The notes below the pieces were generated by a model. The model had not been told where the DNA came from, searched no databases, and worked only from the letters and a program-made list of their open reading frames with translations. Below are positions 17,944 through 27,782 of a DNA stretch of 62,944 bases, piece by piece (the first letter of the stretch is position 1; every line of letters starts with the position of its first letter). A program made the translations under genes and the position numbers. Source of the DNA: Legionella sp. (GTDB lineage Bacteria > Pseudomonadota > Gammaproteobacteria > Legionellales > Legionellaceae); the NCBI GenBank assembly GCA_009995425.1, contig JAACPN010000006.1:1-62944 (forward strand), in the 5' to 3' direction.

Positions 17944-19422
17944 ATGTCTTTTATTAGAAAGAAAAAAAACAAAGATGGCAAAGTTTACGCATATAAAGTA
18001 ACATCAATTTGGGATCCTGAAAAAAAACAGCCAAGATCCATCTCTAAATATTTAGGGTCTGTTGATGCAGATGGGAACATAATTCCAAGCGGAGAAAAAC
18101 AAAAAATACGAGGATGGAAAAACGAGTTAAAAACCATAGAAACTGAGAAATTAATACAGGATTTTGGTGATGGATATTTTGTTTTAGAATCAATTAAAAA
18201 ATCTGAAATTTTTTCTCATATGGCAAAGCTATTTAAAAAATATCCTGAATTACTTTTATTAATGACATACCGCATTTGCAAACCTGGAGCAATGTACAAT
18301 TGTCAATTGTGGCTTGATGGTAGTGTTTTGAGTTCGCTTTATAAGAATGCACCAAAATTATCATCGCAATATATTTCTAAGATTCTTAAATACCTTGGTG
18401 ATGAATCGGTGCAAAGAAAATTTTTCAGTTTATATTTAAAAACAAACACTAAAAATGGTAAAAACGTTATTATTGATGCCACCAGCCTTCCGAATAAAAT
18501 TAATTCTGAATTTAGCGCGTGGGGATACAGTGATTCTGGTATAGATTTTCAATTTAGATTGCATTGTGTTGTAGATCAAAAAACAAAAAAACCACTCTTC
18601 TATCGTAACGTACCTGGCAACATATCAGATGTTAGTACGTTACAAGCTACAATTGAAGAATTGGGCTATCTTGGCGTGAAGCATGCCTTTGCCTTGGTGG
18701 ACTCAGGGTATTGTTCAGAAGAAAATATTTTGTTATTACGCAATGCAAAAATTGATTTTTTAACACGATTGCCGGCAGGAAGAAGCTTGTATAAAAACCT
18801 AATTTTAAATCACACAGAAAACCTAGAAACTGTAGATCAAACTTATCAATATGGTAAGCGTGCTCTTTTTATAAAAAAGGTAAAAATAGATTTATATGGC
18901 GCTGATGGATATGCTTATATTATTCTTAATCCTCATAAAAAAGCGAAGGATTTAGAGGTATTAATTAACTCAAAAAATTATAAAAATGAATTATCTGAAC
19001 ATGAAAAAAAATTAGAATTACATAAATTTAAAAAGGCAGGAATTTTTATACTAATAAGCTCAAAAGAAATTGATCTTCATGATATTATGGATGCTTATTA
19101 TACCAGGCAAACCGTTGAGCAAATATTTGGTGTTTCAAAATCAGATTTAGATCTTTTACCAATACGCTGTCACTCAAATTCAACGATAAGGGGGTATTTA
19201 TTCTTACAATTTTTGTTGTTAATTATTTTTCTAGAAATCAGAGAAAATATCAATGAAAATTTTACTGTTGATCAAGCATTAATGTCATTACGAACATTAA
19301 AATGTAAGGTTTATGATAACAAAATTATTGTTCAAGAAAAAACAAAAATTCATAAGAAAATCTTTGAATTAGCAGGTATTCGACCGGAAGCGATCCTAGT
19401 GCCTAATTCATGGGGAATTTAG
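17944..19422 (+). CDS. IS1634-family transposase
   Basis: A 492-aa DDE transposase of the IS1634 group within the IS4 superfamily. The first Asp lies in NVIIDATSLP near residue 177, the second in FALVDSGYCSEEN near 258, and the Glu in the YYTRQTVEQIFGVSKSDL segment near 395, the conserved Y-(2)-R-(3)-E-like block. The N-terminus has the usual IRKKKNKDGKVYAYKV pattern. It is uninterrupted and at family length, so probably active. The stop TAG is part of the right terminal repeat. Confidence 0.92.
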   Translation: MSFIRKKKNKDGKVYAYKVTSIWDPEKKQPRSISKYLGSVDADGNIIPSGEKQKIRGWKNELKTIETEKLIQDFGDGYFVLESIKKSEIFSHMAKLFKKYPELLLLMTYRICKPGAMYNCQLWLDGSVLSSLYKNAPKLSSQYISKILKYLGDESVQRKFFSLYLKTNTKNGKNVIIDATSLPNKINSEFSAWGYSDSGIDFQFRLHCVVDQKTKKPLFYRNVPGNISDVSTLQATIEELGYLGVKHAFALVDSGYCSEENILLLRNAKIDFLTRLPAGRSLYKNLILNHTENLETVDQTYQYGKRALFIKKVKIDLYGADGYAYIILNPHKKAKDLEVLINSKNYKNELSEHEKKLELHKFKKAGIFILISSKEIDLHDIMDAYYTRQTVEQIFGVSKSDLDLLPIRCHSNSTIRGYLFLQFLLLIIFLEIRENINENFTVDQALMSLRTLKCKVYDNKIIVQEKTKIHKKIFELAGIRPEAILVPNSWGI

Positions 19423-19542
19423 GATCATAATAAGCTTGACCAGAAATCGAAATGAACCTGATATTATATCACGACTTTTTCAAAAGCCTATCTATTCATT
19501 TGCGAAGACCTATAGTTGGTACATACCTTCTTATTGGGTACA

Positions 19543-20835
19543 TTAGAGCAAGCCGTCAGACGCATGACGTAATTTTTTTAATTTTTCAGCGATTTTAATT
19601 TCTAACCCACGTTCGACCGGCTGATACCAATGTGGCTCAGCCATACCATCAGGAAAATACTGCTCCCCTGCTGCAAAACCACCCGGTTCATCATGTGCAT
19701 AGCGATAGTCTTTGCCATGACCCAATTTTTTCATGAGGCCCGTCGGTGCATTGCGTAAATGCAGTGGAACATCGCGTGATTTATCACGTTTCACAAACGC
19801 TTTGGCTTGATTAAACGCTTGATACCCGGCATTACTTTTAGGTGCTACCGCCAAATAAATCACAGCTTGCGCTAATGCCAGCTCACCTTCCGGAGAGCCT
19901 AGGCGCTCATACGTTTGCGCGGCATCATTCACTAGTTGCATAGCACGAGGATCAGCAAGACCTATGTCTTCCCATGCCATTCTCACAATACGCCTCACGA
20001 GATATTTAAGATCCACGCCTCCATCCAACATACGACACAACCAATACAGCGCGGCGTCTGGGTTTGAGCCACGCACAGACTTATGCAATGCTGATATTTG
20101 ATCGTAAAAATAATCGCCTGCTTTATCAAAGCGTCGCGTCGTTGTGCTTAATATTTCACTTAGATTTGCAGCAGAAAATGCATATATATCTTGATGCGTT
20201 GCAAACGTATCTATTTGCTCCAAAATATTCAGCAAGCGCCTAGCATCACCATCAGCATAGTCAATTAAACATGCTGTCGCTTCATCATCAAAATCTAAAT
20301 GCCCAAGTTTTTTCTGCTGTGCGCGCTGCAATAACAACAGAAGTTCATCATGATTGAGCGATTGTAAAACATGAACCTGTGTTCGCGATAACAACGCGTT
20401 ATTCACCTCAAACGACGGATTTTCAGTCGTTGCTCCAATCAATGTCACCAATCCTGATTCGGTATAAGGCAGTAAAGCATCTTGCTGAGATTTATTAAAC
20501 CGATGGATTTCGTCAATAAATAAAATGGTTTTTAACTGAAGCGCTTGGTTATTTTTAGCTAAATCCATCGCCGCACGAATATCTTTCACGCCAGAAAATA
20601 CGGCGGATAATGCTATCCATTCGCATTCAAACGCTTTTGCCGTGAGGCTTGCAAGCGTCGTTTTACCCACCCCCGGTGGCCCCCACAAAATCATGGAATG
20701 CAGTTTCCCGCTTTCAAATGCAAGACTTAACGGCTTTCCTGGCCCCAATAAATGCTTTTGTCCAATCACCTCAGATACATCTTGAGGCCTTAATAATTCA
20801 GCTAACGGAGCACTGTTTTCTTCTTCTCTCATCAT
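19543..20835 (-). CDS. rarA: Replication-associated recombination protein A (AAA clamp-loader-like)
   Basis: A 430-aa RarA/MgsA ATPase that acts at stalled forks. The P-loop is LWGPPGVGKTTLA near residue 50 and Walker B is ILFIDEIHRFNKSQQDALLP near 105. The sensor region ATTENPSFEVNNALLSR follows, and the C-terminal tetramerisation domain contains VRGSNPDAALYWLCRMLDGG and LRNAPTGLMKKLGHGKDYRY. It lies seven bases after epmA and looks like the last gene of the suf operon. Methionines at 20835 and 20832 are both possible starts; no strong ribosome site is visible. Confidence 0.95.
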   Translation of the reverse strand: MMREEENSAPLAELLRPQDVSEVIGQKHLLGPGKPLSLAFESGKLHSMILWGPPGVGKTTLASLTAKAFECEWIALSAVFSGVKDIRAAMDLAKNNQALQLKTILFIDEIHRFNKSQQDALLPYTESGLVTLIGATTENPSFEVNNALLSRTQVHVLQSLNHDELLLLLQRAQQKKLGHLDFDDEATACLIDYADGDARRLLNILEQIDTFATHQDIYAFSAANLSEILSTTTRRFDKAGDYFYDQISALHKSVRGSNPDAALYWLCRMLDGGVDLKYLVRRIVRMAWEDIGLADPRAMQLVNDAAQTYERLGSPEGELALAQAVIYLAVAPKSNAGYQAFNQAKAFVKRDKSRDVPLHLRNAPTGLMKKLGHGKDYRYAHDEPGGFAAGEQYFPDGMAEPHWYQPVERGLEIKIAEKLKKLRHASDGLL

Positions 20836-20841
20836 AAATTT

Positions 20842-21810
20842 TTAAGCTCTTGAGATATCAAACGTCATGCTTTCTTGGATACTAGCATGCCCAAGTGCTA
20901 AAGCAATGAGACGATCGACCCCGAGTGCTACCCCAGATGAAGCAGGTAAGCCATGCCTTAGTGCATCCAATAAATAAACATCAGGTTCGGGTATGGCAAG
21001 ACCACGTGCTTGGCGTGTTTGTATATCGCTCTCAAACCGTGCGGCTTGCATGCTTGCATCCGTAAGCTCATGAAACCCGTTCGCAAGTTCAACACCACCG
21101 TAATACACTTCAAAGCGCTCAGCAACACCGTTGTTCACACAAGCCAAAGCCGCTTGCGATACGGGAAAATCAATCACACCGATAGGCCCTGAGTATTTTG
21201 CTAAATAAGGCTCAACCACATGGCTCATCAATAAAAATAAATATTGATCCAGATCCATTTCATCATGTGGCAAAACTTTATCTAAATCAAAACGCTGCAA
21301 ACATGTTTGTAATTCAGCACATGAGGTATCCAATGGGTCTAACTGACAGGCGCTCAAGAACGCTTCTTGATAGCTGATAACAATAAGCGGCTCGCAATCT
21401 AGAATATGCTGTAAAAAATCACCTACTTCAGCCAATAATTCACGGTGATTAATACCAGGCCGATACCATTCGAGCATCGTAAACTCGGGATTATGCCAAC
21501 GCCCGCACTCATCATCGCGGAAGGCACGTGCAAGTTGAAAGATAGGCCCGCTTCCGGCCGCAAGCAAGCGCTTCATGTGATATTCAGGTGAGGTTTGTAG
21601 TGCGTAAGTTTTGCCGGAGCAACGTGCGTGTATGACATCAAGATAAACATCGGTCACGCCGTGCGAAGCCATCACCGGCGTTTCAACCTCAAGATAATCA
21701 CGTGCATGAAAAAAAGCGCGTATTCGCGCCATGATCTCTGCACGCTGCTTCAGCGCTTGAATCGAAGCAGATGGTTTCCAATCTTGAGAAGCAGAAAACG
21801 TTGAGCTCAT
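20842..21810 (-). CDS. epmA: Elongation factor P-(R)-beta-lysine ligase EpmA
   Basis: A 322-aa paralogue of the class II lysyl-tRNA synthetase catalytic core (PoxA/GenX/YjeA) that attaches beta-lysine to elongation factor P. Motif 2 is visible as IFQLARAFRDDECGRWHNPEFTMLEWY, and motif 3 near the end as SSGVALGVDRLIALALG. There is no tRNA anticodon-binding domain, which separates it from LysS. The ATG at 21810 shares a base with the stop of sufT (TGATG), so translation is coupled. EpmB and EF-P genes are not in the window. Confidence 0.95.
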   Translation of the reverse strand: MSSTFSASQDWKPSASIQALKQRAEIMARIRAFFHARDYLEVETPVMASHGVTDVYLDVIHARCSGKTYALQTSPEYHMKRLLAAGSGPIFQLARAFRDDECGRWHNPEFTMLEWYRPGINHRELLAEVGDFLQHILDCEPLIVISYQEAFLSACQLDPLDTSCAELQTCLQRFDLDKVLPHDEMDLDQYLFLLMSHVVEPYLAKYSGPIGVIDFPVSQAALACVNNGVAERFEVYYGGVELANGFHELTDASMQAARFESDIQTRQARGLAIPEPDVYLLDALRHGLPASSGVALGVDRLIALALGHASIQESMTFDISRA

Positions 21811-22148
21811 CAATAAAACATTCCCAGCTCAAGCCGTGCAGCTTCACTCATACGATCATTCGACCAAGGTGGCTCCCAAACAAGCTCAACCGTGCATTCA
21901 CGCACGCCTTCGACAGGAAGCACCGATTGCTCCACCGTACCAGGAAACGTTTGTGCCACCGGGCAGCCCGGGGATGTCAGCGTCATTTGAATATGCACAT
22001 GTTTATTTTCATCAATCGCCACATCATAAATTAAGCCTAAATCATAAATATTGACGGGGATTTCAGGATCAAACACCGTTTTTAAGGCGGCAATCACCGC
22101 TTCTTTGAGCGCGGCGTGTTCTTTCTTTTGTTTATTAAACCCAAGCAT
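21810..22148 (-). CDS. sufT: SUF-associated DUF59 protein SufT
   Basis: A 112-aa MIP18/DUF59 protein implicated in Fe-S cluster maturation. Signature: VFDPEIPVNIYDLGLIYDV near residue 26, then MTLTSPGCPVAQTFPG with the conserved Cys, and VWEPPWSNDRMSEAARLELGM at the end. It sits four bases after sufU and overlaps the epmA start by one base. Its place at the end of the suf genes is typical. Confidence 0.93.
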   Translation of the reverse strand: MLGFNKQKKEHAALKEAVIAALKTVFDPEIPVNIYDLGLIYDVAIDENKHVHIQMTLTSPGCPVAQTFPGTVEQSVLPVEGVRECTVELVWEPPWSNDRMSEAARLELGMFY

Positions 22149-22152
22149 AACC

Positions 22153-22605
22153 CTACTCCGTGCTTACCACATTGTTATTTGCATCTTTTTTTAATGCCGC
22201 GTCTAAGGCATGCCACGCAAGGGTTGCGCATTTAACACGCGCAGGAAACGCACGAACGCCTTCAAACACACTCAATTTACCCAACATCACCGTATCTGAA
22301 ATCGCATCATCTTGTGTTAATAACGCATGAAATTGCTCAAACAAAGCATGCGCTTCGCGCTCGGTCTTACCTTGGAGTGCTTCGGTCATCAACGATGCAG
22401 ACGCTTGAGAAATAGCACAGCCTTCGCCGACAAAACTCACGTCTTGAATCACCCCTGCTTCAAGTTTGACATACACCATCAGTTGGTCACCGCATAACGG
22501 ATTGACACCGCGTGCCTCGCAGGTCGCGCACGGCATTGCATGATGATTACGTGGGGTTCGGTTGTGATCGAGGATCACTTCTTGATATAACGCTTGTAAA
22601 TCCAT
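22153..22605 (-). CDS. sufU: SufU-type Fe-S assembly protein
   Basis: A 150-aa IscU-fold protein. Three cysteines that bind zinc or a cluster are visible: in GVNPLCGDQLMV, GEGCAISQASASLM and ARVKCATLAWHAL. The insert between the second and third Cys and the lack of the IscU LPPVK motif fit SufU, which in other bacteria activates SufS by accepting sulfur. It follows sufS by two bases. Confidence 0.92.
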   Translation of the reverse strand: MDLQALYQEVILDHNRTPRNHHAMPCATCEARGVNPLCGDQLMVYVKLEAGVIQDVSFVGEGCAISQASASLMTEALQGKTEREAHALFEQFHALLTQDDAISDTVMLGKLSVFEGVRAFPARVKCATLAWHALDAALKKDANNNVVSTE

Positions 22606-22607
22606 GG

Positions 22608-23843
22608 TTAGGCAAACATCCTATTGATGTGTTGCAAGCCCTCAATACAACGATCGATTTCTTGCTGGGTATTATAAAAAGATAACGACAAACGCGTGGT
22701 GGCTGGTACGCCAAAAAATTCCATCAGCGGCATAGCACAATGATGTCCACTGCGTAACGCAAGCCCTAAGCTATCTAAAATCGTGCCAATATCATGCGCG
22801 TGAACACGTTCATGAACAAACGAAATAATGGGTAATTTATTATCAACATGCCCAATAATACGAAATCCGGGCAATTGCTCAATGGCGTGCGTCGCATAGG
22901 TTAACAAGGCTGACTCATGCGCTTTAACTGCGGTGCTATCAAGCGCACGGAGATAATCCAGTGCCGCGCCAAACCCAATCACACCCGCAATATGAGGCGT
23001 ACCTGCTTCAAATTTAGACGGCAACGGTGCGTAAGAACTGTGACTGATATGCACGGTTTCAATCATATCCCCGCCCCCTTGGTAAGGCGGCATGGCTTCT
23101 AAGAGCGCTTCTCGCCCCCAAAGCACACCTATTCCCGTAGGGCCGTACATTTTATGTGCTGAAAAAACATAAAAATCACAACCTAAATCCTGCACATCAA
23201 TCGGCAAATGCGCAGCGGCTTGTGCGCCATCAACCAACACCACTGCATCATAGGCTTTAGCCGCTTGCACCATCTGCTTAATCGGGTTAATCACCCCGAT
23301 GGCGTTTGATGCATGCGTTATCGCCACCAAACGTGTATGTTTCGATAGTTTTTCTTCGAAAGCTTGCAGCGAAAGATCACCATGCACATTCATGGGGACC
23401 ACACGAAGGGTTGCCCCCACCGCGTCACACGCCATTTGCCACGGAACAATGTTGGCATGATGCTCCATGTAGGTGATTAAAACCTCATCACCTTCGCGTA
23501 AATTCACCCGAGCAAAGCTGTTCGCCACCAAATTAATGGCCTCGGTCGCGCCACGTACGAAAATACACTCACGCACAGATGGTGCATGGATGAATACGCG
23601 AATTTTTTCACGTACCGCTTCAAATTGCGCTGTCGCACGCATGCTTAAAGCATGTACGCCTCGATGCACATTGGCGTTATCATGCGCATAATAATGCACG
23701 ATAGCATCGATCACCGCCTGGGGTTTTTGCGTGGTCGCTGCATTATCTAAATAAGCCAGTGGGTGACCATGAACAGCTTGATCGAGCACCGGAAAATCAC
23801 GTCGAATCTGCTCCACATCAAACCCTACGGGTATATTATTCAT
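22608..23843 (-). CDS. sufS: Cysteine desulfurase SufS
   Basis: A PLP enzyme that takes sulfur from cysteine for Fe-S assembly. The ATG at 23843 (MNNIPVGFDVEQIRRDFP) is preceded by GGAG at eight bases and follows the sufD stop by five bases; a longer frame to 23897 would overlap sufD without need. The PLP lysine is in FSAHKMYGPTGIGVLWG near residue 224. The catalytic Cys is in LRSGHHCAMPLM near 361, in the short loop typical of group II desulfurases. The length of 411 aa is normal. Confidence 0.95.
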   Translation of the reverse strand: MNNIPVGFDVEQIRRDFPVLDQAVHGHPLAYLDNAATTQKPQAVIDAIVHYYAHDNANVHRGVHALSMRATAQFEAVREKIRVFIHAPSVRECIFVRGATEAINLVANSFARVNLREGDEVLITYMEHHANIVPWQMACDAVGATLRVVPMNVHGDLSLQAFEEKLSKHTRLVAITHASNAIGVINPIKQMVQAAKAYDAVVLVDGAQAAAHLPIDVQDLGCDFYVFSAHKMYGPTGIGVLWGREALLEAMPPYQGGGDMIETVHISHSSYAPLPSKFEAGTPHIAGVIGFGAALDYLRALDSTAVKAHESALLTYATHAIEQLPGFRIIGHVDNKLPIISFVHERVHAHDIGTILDSLGLALRSGHHCAMPLMEFFGVPATTRLSLSFYNTQQEIDRCIEGLQHINRMFA

Positions 23844-23848
23844 GCATG

Positions 23849-25003
23849 TTACTCCACGTGTTGAACCAAAAGACTCGCCACCCGCTCGCGAACACACGCC
23901 GGTGCAATCTTCCGAATGTTGTCTGTTAGAAACGCTTGAACCAGATAATGCCGTGCAAGCTCAGCATCAATACCGCGTGTTGCCAAATAAAACAAGGCGT
24001 CTTCATCCAATTGCCCAACCGTTGCACCATGGGCACACACCACATCATCAGCATAAATTTCTAATTGTGGTTTGGTGTCCACTTCAGCTTGAGACGATAA
24101 TAAAATATTTTTATTATATTGCTTCGCTTCGGTTTTTTGCGCACCGTGAGAAACCAAGACTTTGCCGTTAAACACCGCCCGTGCCGAGCCGTTTAAAATA
24201 CCTTTATAATCTTGTTCACTGGTGCAGTTCGGTACAGTATGTTTTACAACCGTATGATGGTCCACATGCTGATGATCGGTCGGTGTATACAAGCCGTTCA
24301 TCAAGCATGAAGCGCCCGGCTCACATAATTTAATCACCGTATCACTTCGTGTCCACAGCCCACCCAGACTCACACTATGGCTTTCAAACCGACTGTCGGC
24401 CGCTTGCTCGACCGCAACCTCAGCCACATGAAACGCTTGATCGCCTTCACGTTGAATTTTGCAGTGCGTGACATGGGCACTGGCTGCAAGCTTAATTTCG
24501 GTGTTCACACTGGTGTAGTACGGCGCGTTATAAACCTCACTGCCGTAATCTTCAACCAACACCAAACGACTGCCCGCTTCAGCAACCACCAAGTGCCTCA
24601 AGCAGCGTGTTACACCGGCTTCTGTTTGTGTGTACAGCAACCATATCGGCTCATCGATTTGCACGCCTTCGGGAACATAAATAAACATCCCGTCGTCAAA
24701 ATTTGCCGTATTGAACGCATGAAAACCATGCGTTTGCTGCATGATTTGGTTCAAATAAGGCTTAATCTTATCTGCATGGTGAACACACGCGTCAAGCAAC
24801 GGCATGACAAGCACACCCGCAGGATACGCATGCGTTGTATCAGGCACAAAGCTTGAAACACGCGCCCGAGGCAAAGCTTGTGTTGAAAATGCATCGGTCG
24901 CTGAATATTTCCAGTCTTCATCGCGACGTGTTGGAAAACCCAGCTTATCTAAGTCAGATGCGGCCTCTGTTTTTAAGTCAACCCACCATGCTTCAGAAAT
25001 CAT
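23849..25003 (-). CDS. sufD: SUF scaffold subunit SufD
   Basis: A 384-aa beta-helix protein of the SufB/SufD family, part of the SufBC2D scaffold. Recognisable parts are LGFPTRRDEDWKYSATDAF at the N-terminus, DHHTVVKHTVPNCTSEQDYKGILNG near 255 and IYADDVVCAHGATVGQLDEDALFYLATRGI near 318, with the conserved His. It overlaps sufC by four bases, as expected for subunits made in a fixed ratio. Confidence 0.95.
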   Translation of the reverse strand: MISEAWWVDLKTEAASDLDKLGFPTRRDEDWKYSATDAFSTQALPRARVSSFVPDTTHAYPAGVLVMPLLDACVHHADKIKPYLNQIMQQTHGFHAFNTANFDDGMFIYVPEGVQIDEPIWLLYTQTEAGVTRCLRHLVVAEAGSRLVLVEDYGSEVYNAPYYTSVNTEIKLAASAHVTHCKIQREGDQAFHVAEVAVEQAADSRFESHSVSLGGLWTRSDTVIKLCEPGASCLMNGLYTPTDHQHVDHHTVVKHTVPNCTSEQDYKGILNGSARAVFNGKVLVSHGAQKTEAKQYNKNILLSSQAEVDTKPQLEIYADDVVCAHGATVGQLDEDALFYLATRGIDAELARHYLVQAFLTDNIRKIAPACVRERVASLLVQHVE

Positions 25004-25752
25004 GCTTGCTCCATGTTTTCAAGCCAGCTATACCCTTTTTCTTCTAAGACTAAAGCAAGCGATTTGTCACCTGATTTGATAATTTTTCCGTCAGCAAGCA
25101 CATGAATATAATCAGGCTCAACATAATTCAGTAAACGCTGATAATGTGTGACCATAATGATACCGCGCTCAGGCGAACGCATGGCATTAATGCCGCCGGC
25201 AATCACACTCAAGGCATCAATATCTAAGCCTGAATCGGTTTCATCTAAAATCGCAAGCTTGGGCTCCAGTGCAACGAATTGTAATATCTCATTCCGTTTT
25301 TTCTCACCGCCGGAGAAACCTTCGTTGACGTTGCGGTACAAAAAGCTTTCATCGATTTCAAGCTGTTGGCATTTTTCACGAATAAAGCTTAAAAAATCCA
25401 TGGCGTCCATGGGTGCTTTGCCTTGAGCTTTACGAATCGAATTCACGGATGACTTTAAAAAACTCACGTTCGCCACACCAGGAATTTCTACCGGATATTG
25501 AAATGACAAAAACACACCGGCTTGCGCACGCTCTGAAGGTGATAAAGGCGTTAGCTCTTGACCACAATAGGTGATGCTGCCACCGGTGACTTCATAGGCT
25601 GGATGACCCGCAAGAATTTTGGATAATGTACTTTTACCCGATCCGTTTGGCCCCATAATGGCATGAATCTCACCGGGTTTGATCTCTAAATCAATACCTT
25701 TTAAAACCGCTTTACCGTTGATGGATGCCTGTAAATTTTTAATTGATAACAT
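25000..25752 (-). CDS. sufC: Fe-S assembly ATPase SufC
   Basis: A 250-aa ABC-type ATPase of the SufBC2D complex. Walker A is IMGPNGSGKSTLSKILAG near residue 33, the signature is FSGGEKKRNEILQ near 146, and Walker B is LAILDETDSGLDIDAL near 166. The SufC-specific salt-bridge pattern around DETDSGLD is retained. It overlaps sufD by four bases and follows sufB by two. Confidence 0.97.
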   Translation of the reverse strand: MLSIKNLQASINGKAVLKGIDLEIKPGEIHAIMGPNGSGKSTLSKILAGHPAYEVTGGSITYCGQELTPLSPSERAQAGVFLSFQYPVEIPGVANVSFLKSSVNSIRKAQGKAPMDAMDFLSFIREKCQQLEIDESFLYRNVNEGFSGGEKKRNEILQFVALEPKLAILDETDSGLDIDALSVIAGGINAMRSPERGIIMVTHYQRLLNYVEPDYIHVLADGKIIKSGDKSLALVLEEKGYSWLENMEQA

Positions 25753-25754
25753 AT

Positions 25755-27203
25755 TTATCCTACTGCCCCCTCTAAACTAATACCGAGTAATTTGGTTGCT
25801 TCAACCGCAAACTCCATAGGTAATTCTTTAAGTACCTGCTTACAAAATCCACTGACAATCATCGAAACCGCTTCTTCCGGATCAATCCCGCGCTGCTCAC
25901 AATAAAACAATTGATCTTCACTGATTTTGGATGTCGTTGCTTCATGTTCAATTTGACTTTGTGCTTGCTTCGATTCTATATACGGAAACGTATGCGCAGA
26001 GCACTCACTGCCCATCAACATCGAATCGCACTGCGTGTAATTACGGGCACCGACGGCCATAGGCGTGATACGCACCAAGCCACGGTACGCATTATGCGAA
26101 TGCCCAGCACTAATCCCTTTCGAAATAATCGTTGAACGCGTATTTTTTCCCAAATGAATCATTTTGCTGCCGGTGTCAGCTTGTTGATGATTATTGGTCA
26201 CCGCCACCGAATAAAACTCACCGACCGAATCATCCCCTTTGAGAATCACACTCGGGTATTTCCAGGTAATCGCCGATCCTGTTTCAACTTGCGTCCACGA
26301 AATTTTAGAACGCTTACCGCGGCACGCGCCTCGCTTGGTCACAAAGTTATAAATCCCGCCTTTGCCGTCTTTATCTCCGGGGTACCAATTTTGAACGGTT
26401 GAGTATTTAATCGTTGCGTTCTCTAAAGCAACCAATTCGACCACCGCAGCATGCAATTGATTTTCATCACGCTGTGGTGCGGTGCAACCCTCTAAATAAG
26501 ATACGTAGCTATCATCATCAGCAACAATCAACGTGCGTTCGAACTGCCCGGTGGATGCCGCGTTAATTCGAAAGTATGTGGACAATTCCATCGGGCAACG
26601 CACGCCTTTAGGAATATAAACAAACGATCCATCGGTAAAGACGGCTGAGTTTAGCGCTGCATAAAAATTATCACGATAGGGTACAACGGAGCCTAAATAT
26701 TGCTTAATCAGCTCAGGATGCTCATGCACCGCTTCTGAAAACGAGCAAAAAATCACACCTTTTTCAGCAAGCTTGGCTTTAAACGTGGTCGCAACCGAGA
26801 CACTATCAAATACGGCATCGACGGCAACACCGGCGAGCATTTCTTGCTCACGCAATGGAATGCCGAGTTTTTCATAGGTTCTTAGTAATTCCGGATCGAC
26901 TTCGTCTAAGCTTTTAGGCCTATCTTCGATACTTTTGGGCGCAGAATAATACGAAATATCCTGATAATCTATTTTAGGATAATGCACGCTCGACCATTCC
27001 GGTGTAGGCATGGTTTTCCAGTGTTCAAAAGCTTTGAGACGCCATGCTAATAAAAATTCAGGTTCATTTTTCATGGCCGATATGCGACGAATCACTTCTT
27101 CATCAAGACCTGGATCAAACGTTTCTGATTCAATATCGGTAAAAAAACCGTGTTGATAATCACCATCTAATAACGCACTGAGCGGTTCATGCTCTTTTGA
27201 CAC
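25755..27203 (-). CDS. sufB: SUF scaffold subunit SufB
   Basis: A 482-aa core subunit of the scaffold on which clusters form. Typical segments are [17 protein letters not shown] near 55, [16 protein letters not shown] near 208, SISW-like [18 protein letters not shown] near 303, and [26 protein letters not shown] near 420. The length is standard. Its start overlaps the end of the upstream Rrf2 regulator by 17 bases. Confidence 0.97.
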   Translation of the reverse strand: MSKEHEPLSALLDGDYQHGFFTDIESETFDPGLDEEVIRRISAMKNEPEFLLAWRLKAFEHWKTMPTPEWSSVHYPKIDYQDISYYSAPKSIEDRPKSLDEVDPELLRTYEKLGIPLREQEMLAGVAVDAVFDSVSVATTFKAKLAEKGVIFCSFSEAVHEHPELIKQYLGSVVPYRDNFYAALNSAVFTDGSFVYIPKGVRCPMELSTYFRINAASTGQFERTLIVADDDSYVSYLEGCTAPQRDENQLHAAVVELVALENATIKYSTVQNWYPGDKDGKGGIYNFVTKRGACRGKRSKISWTQVETGSAITWKYPSVILKGDDSVGEFYSVAVTNNHQQADTGSKMIHLGKNTRSTIISKGISAGHSHNAYRGLVRITPMAVGARNYTQCDSMLMGSECSAHTFPYIESKQAQSQIEHEATTSKISEDQLFYCEQRGIDPEEAVSMIVSGFCKQVLKELPMEFAVEATKLLGISLEGAVG

Positions 27204-27654
27204 GATTAACTCCCATCACAACCTGTTTCATATGTTCAAGATCATTCACAGGAATAACCGGCTGCGCCAACGCATCCAAACGCACACTGTTCAGTGCGGC
27301 CTCGATGGATTGACTGATTAAGCGCCAATTATCCTGCACATGGCACACCCGATGAAGCGCACATGCATCAGGGTTTGTGTTGCATGTGGTCAGCCCCTGC
27401 GCTTCATCAAATGCTTGTAAAATATGGCCTATCGAAATATCAGCCGCCGGACGTTTCAGACGATAGCCACCGGTGGTTCCACGTGTTGAAATCAGCAAAC
27501 CGGCCACGGTAAGGCGCTTCAAAATTTTACTCACCGTCGGTAAGTTTACGTGGGTATGCTCGGCAATATCACGTGCGCTGGATAAACCTGTTTGCCCGGC
27601 TAAAAACACCATGACCACCGTTCCATAATCCGCTAATTTACTAATGCGCAACAT
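27187..27654 (-). CDS. Rrf2-family regulator of the SUF operon
   Basis: A 155-aa winged-helix regulator of the SUF-specific Rrf2 branch, related to IscR. The N-terminus [15 protein letters not shown] fits the family start, and the recognition helix lies in [22 protein letters not shown]. Three cysteines that would hold a cluster are in [19 protein letters not shown] near residues 92-107. It heads the suf operon and overlaps sufB by 17 bases. Control by cluster occupancy at the dyad at 27657-27681 is inferred. No ribosome site is visible; the dyad ends three bases before the ATG. Confidence 0.92.
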   Translation of the reverse strand: MLRISKLADYGTVVMVFLAGQTGLSSARDIAEHTHVNLPTVSKILKRLTVAGLLISTRGTTGGYRLKRPAADISIGHILQAFDEAQGLTTCNTNPDACALHRVCHVQDNWRLISQSIEAALNSVRLDALAQPVIPVNDLEHMKQVVMGVNRVKRA

Positions 27655-27656
27655 AG

Positions 27657-27681
27657 ATATAGTACCAATTTAGTTCTATAT
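27657..27681 (-). promoter_or_regulatory. 25-bp dyad, probable operator of the suf operon
   Basis: ATATAG and CTATAT arms are separated by 13 bases, giving a 25-bp dyad the size of an IscR-type site. It lies directly upstream of the regulator ATG and takes the place of a ribosome-binding site. A TACTAT inside it could be a -10 of a very short or leaderless transcript; no good -35 was found. Confidence 0.5.
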
Positions 27682-27782
27682 TAAAAACAATGGCCCGTAT
27701 CATAGCCTGACTGCGATCATCTTGCAATCAAATTCAGGTTGTCGCATACTTTTAATTAACGTTATTTTAGGGACGAATAACC

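Larger units (their letters stand above)
17783..19425 (+). mobile_element. IS1634-family insertion sequence, complete
   Basis: The ends carry a perfect 15-bp inverted repeat, ATCCTAAATTCCCCA at 17783-17797 and its complement at 19411-19425. Inside it a second repeated block, AATAGGCACTA, occurs at 17804-17814, with the complementary TAGTGCCTAATT at 19397-19408, so the terminal repeats extend imperfectly to about 30 bp. A single transposase fills the element and its stop lies in the right repeat. No convincing target duplication is seen in the flanks. The AT-rich content contrasts with the neighbouring core genes. The intact reading frame and ends suggest recent arrival. Confidence 0.88.
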
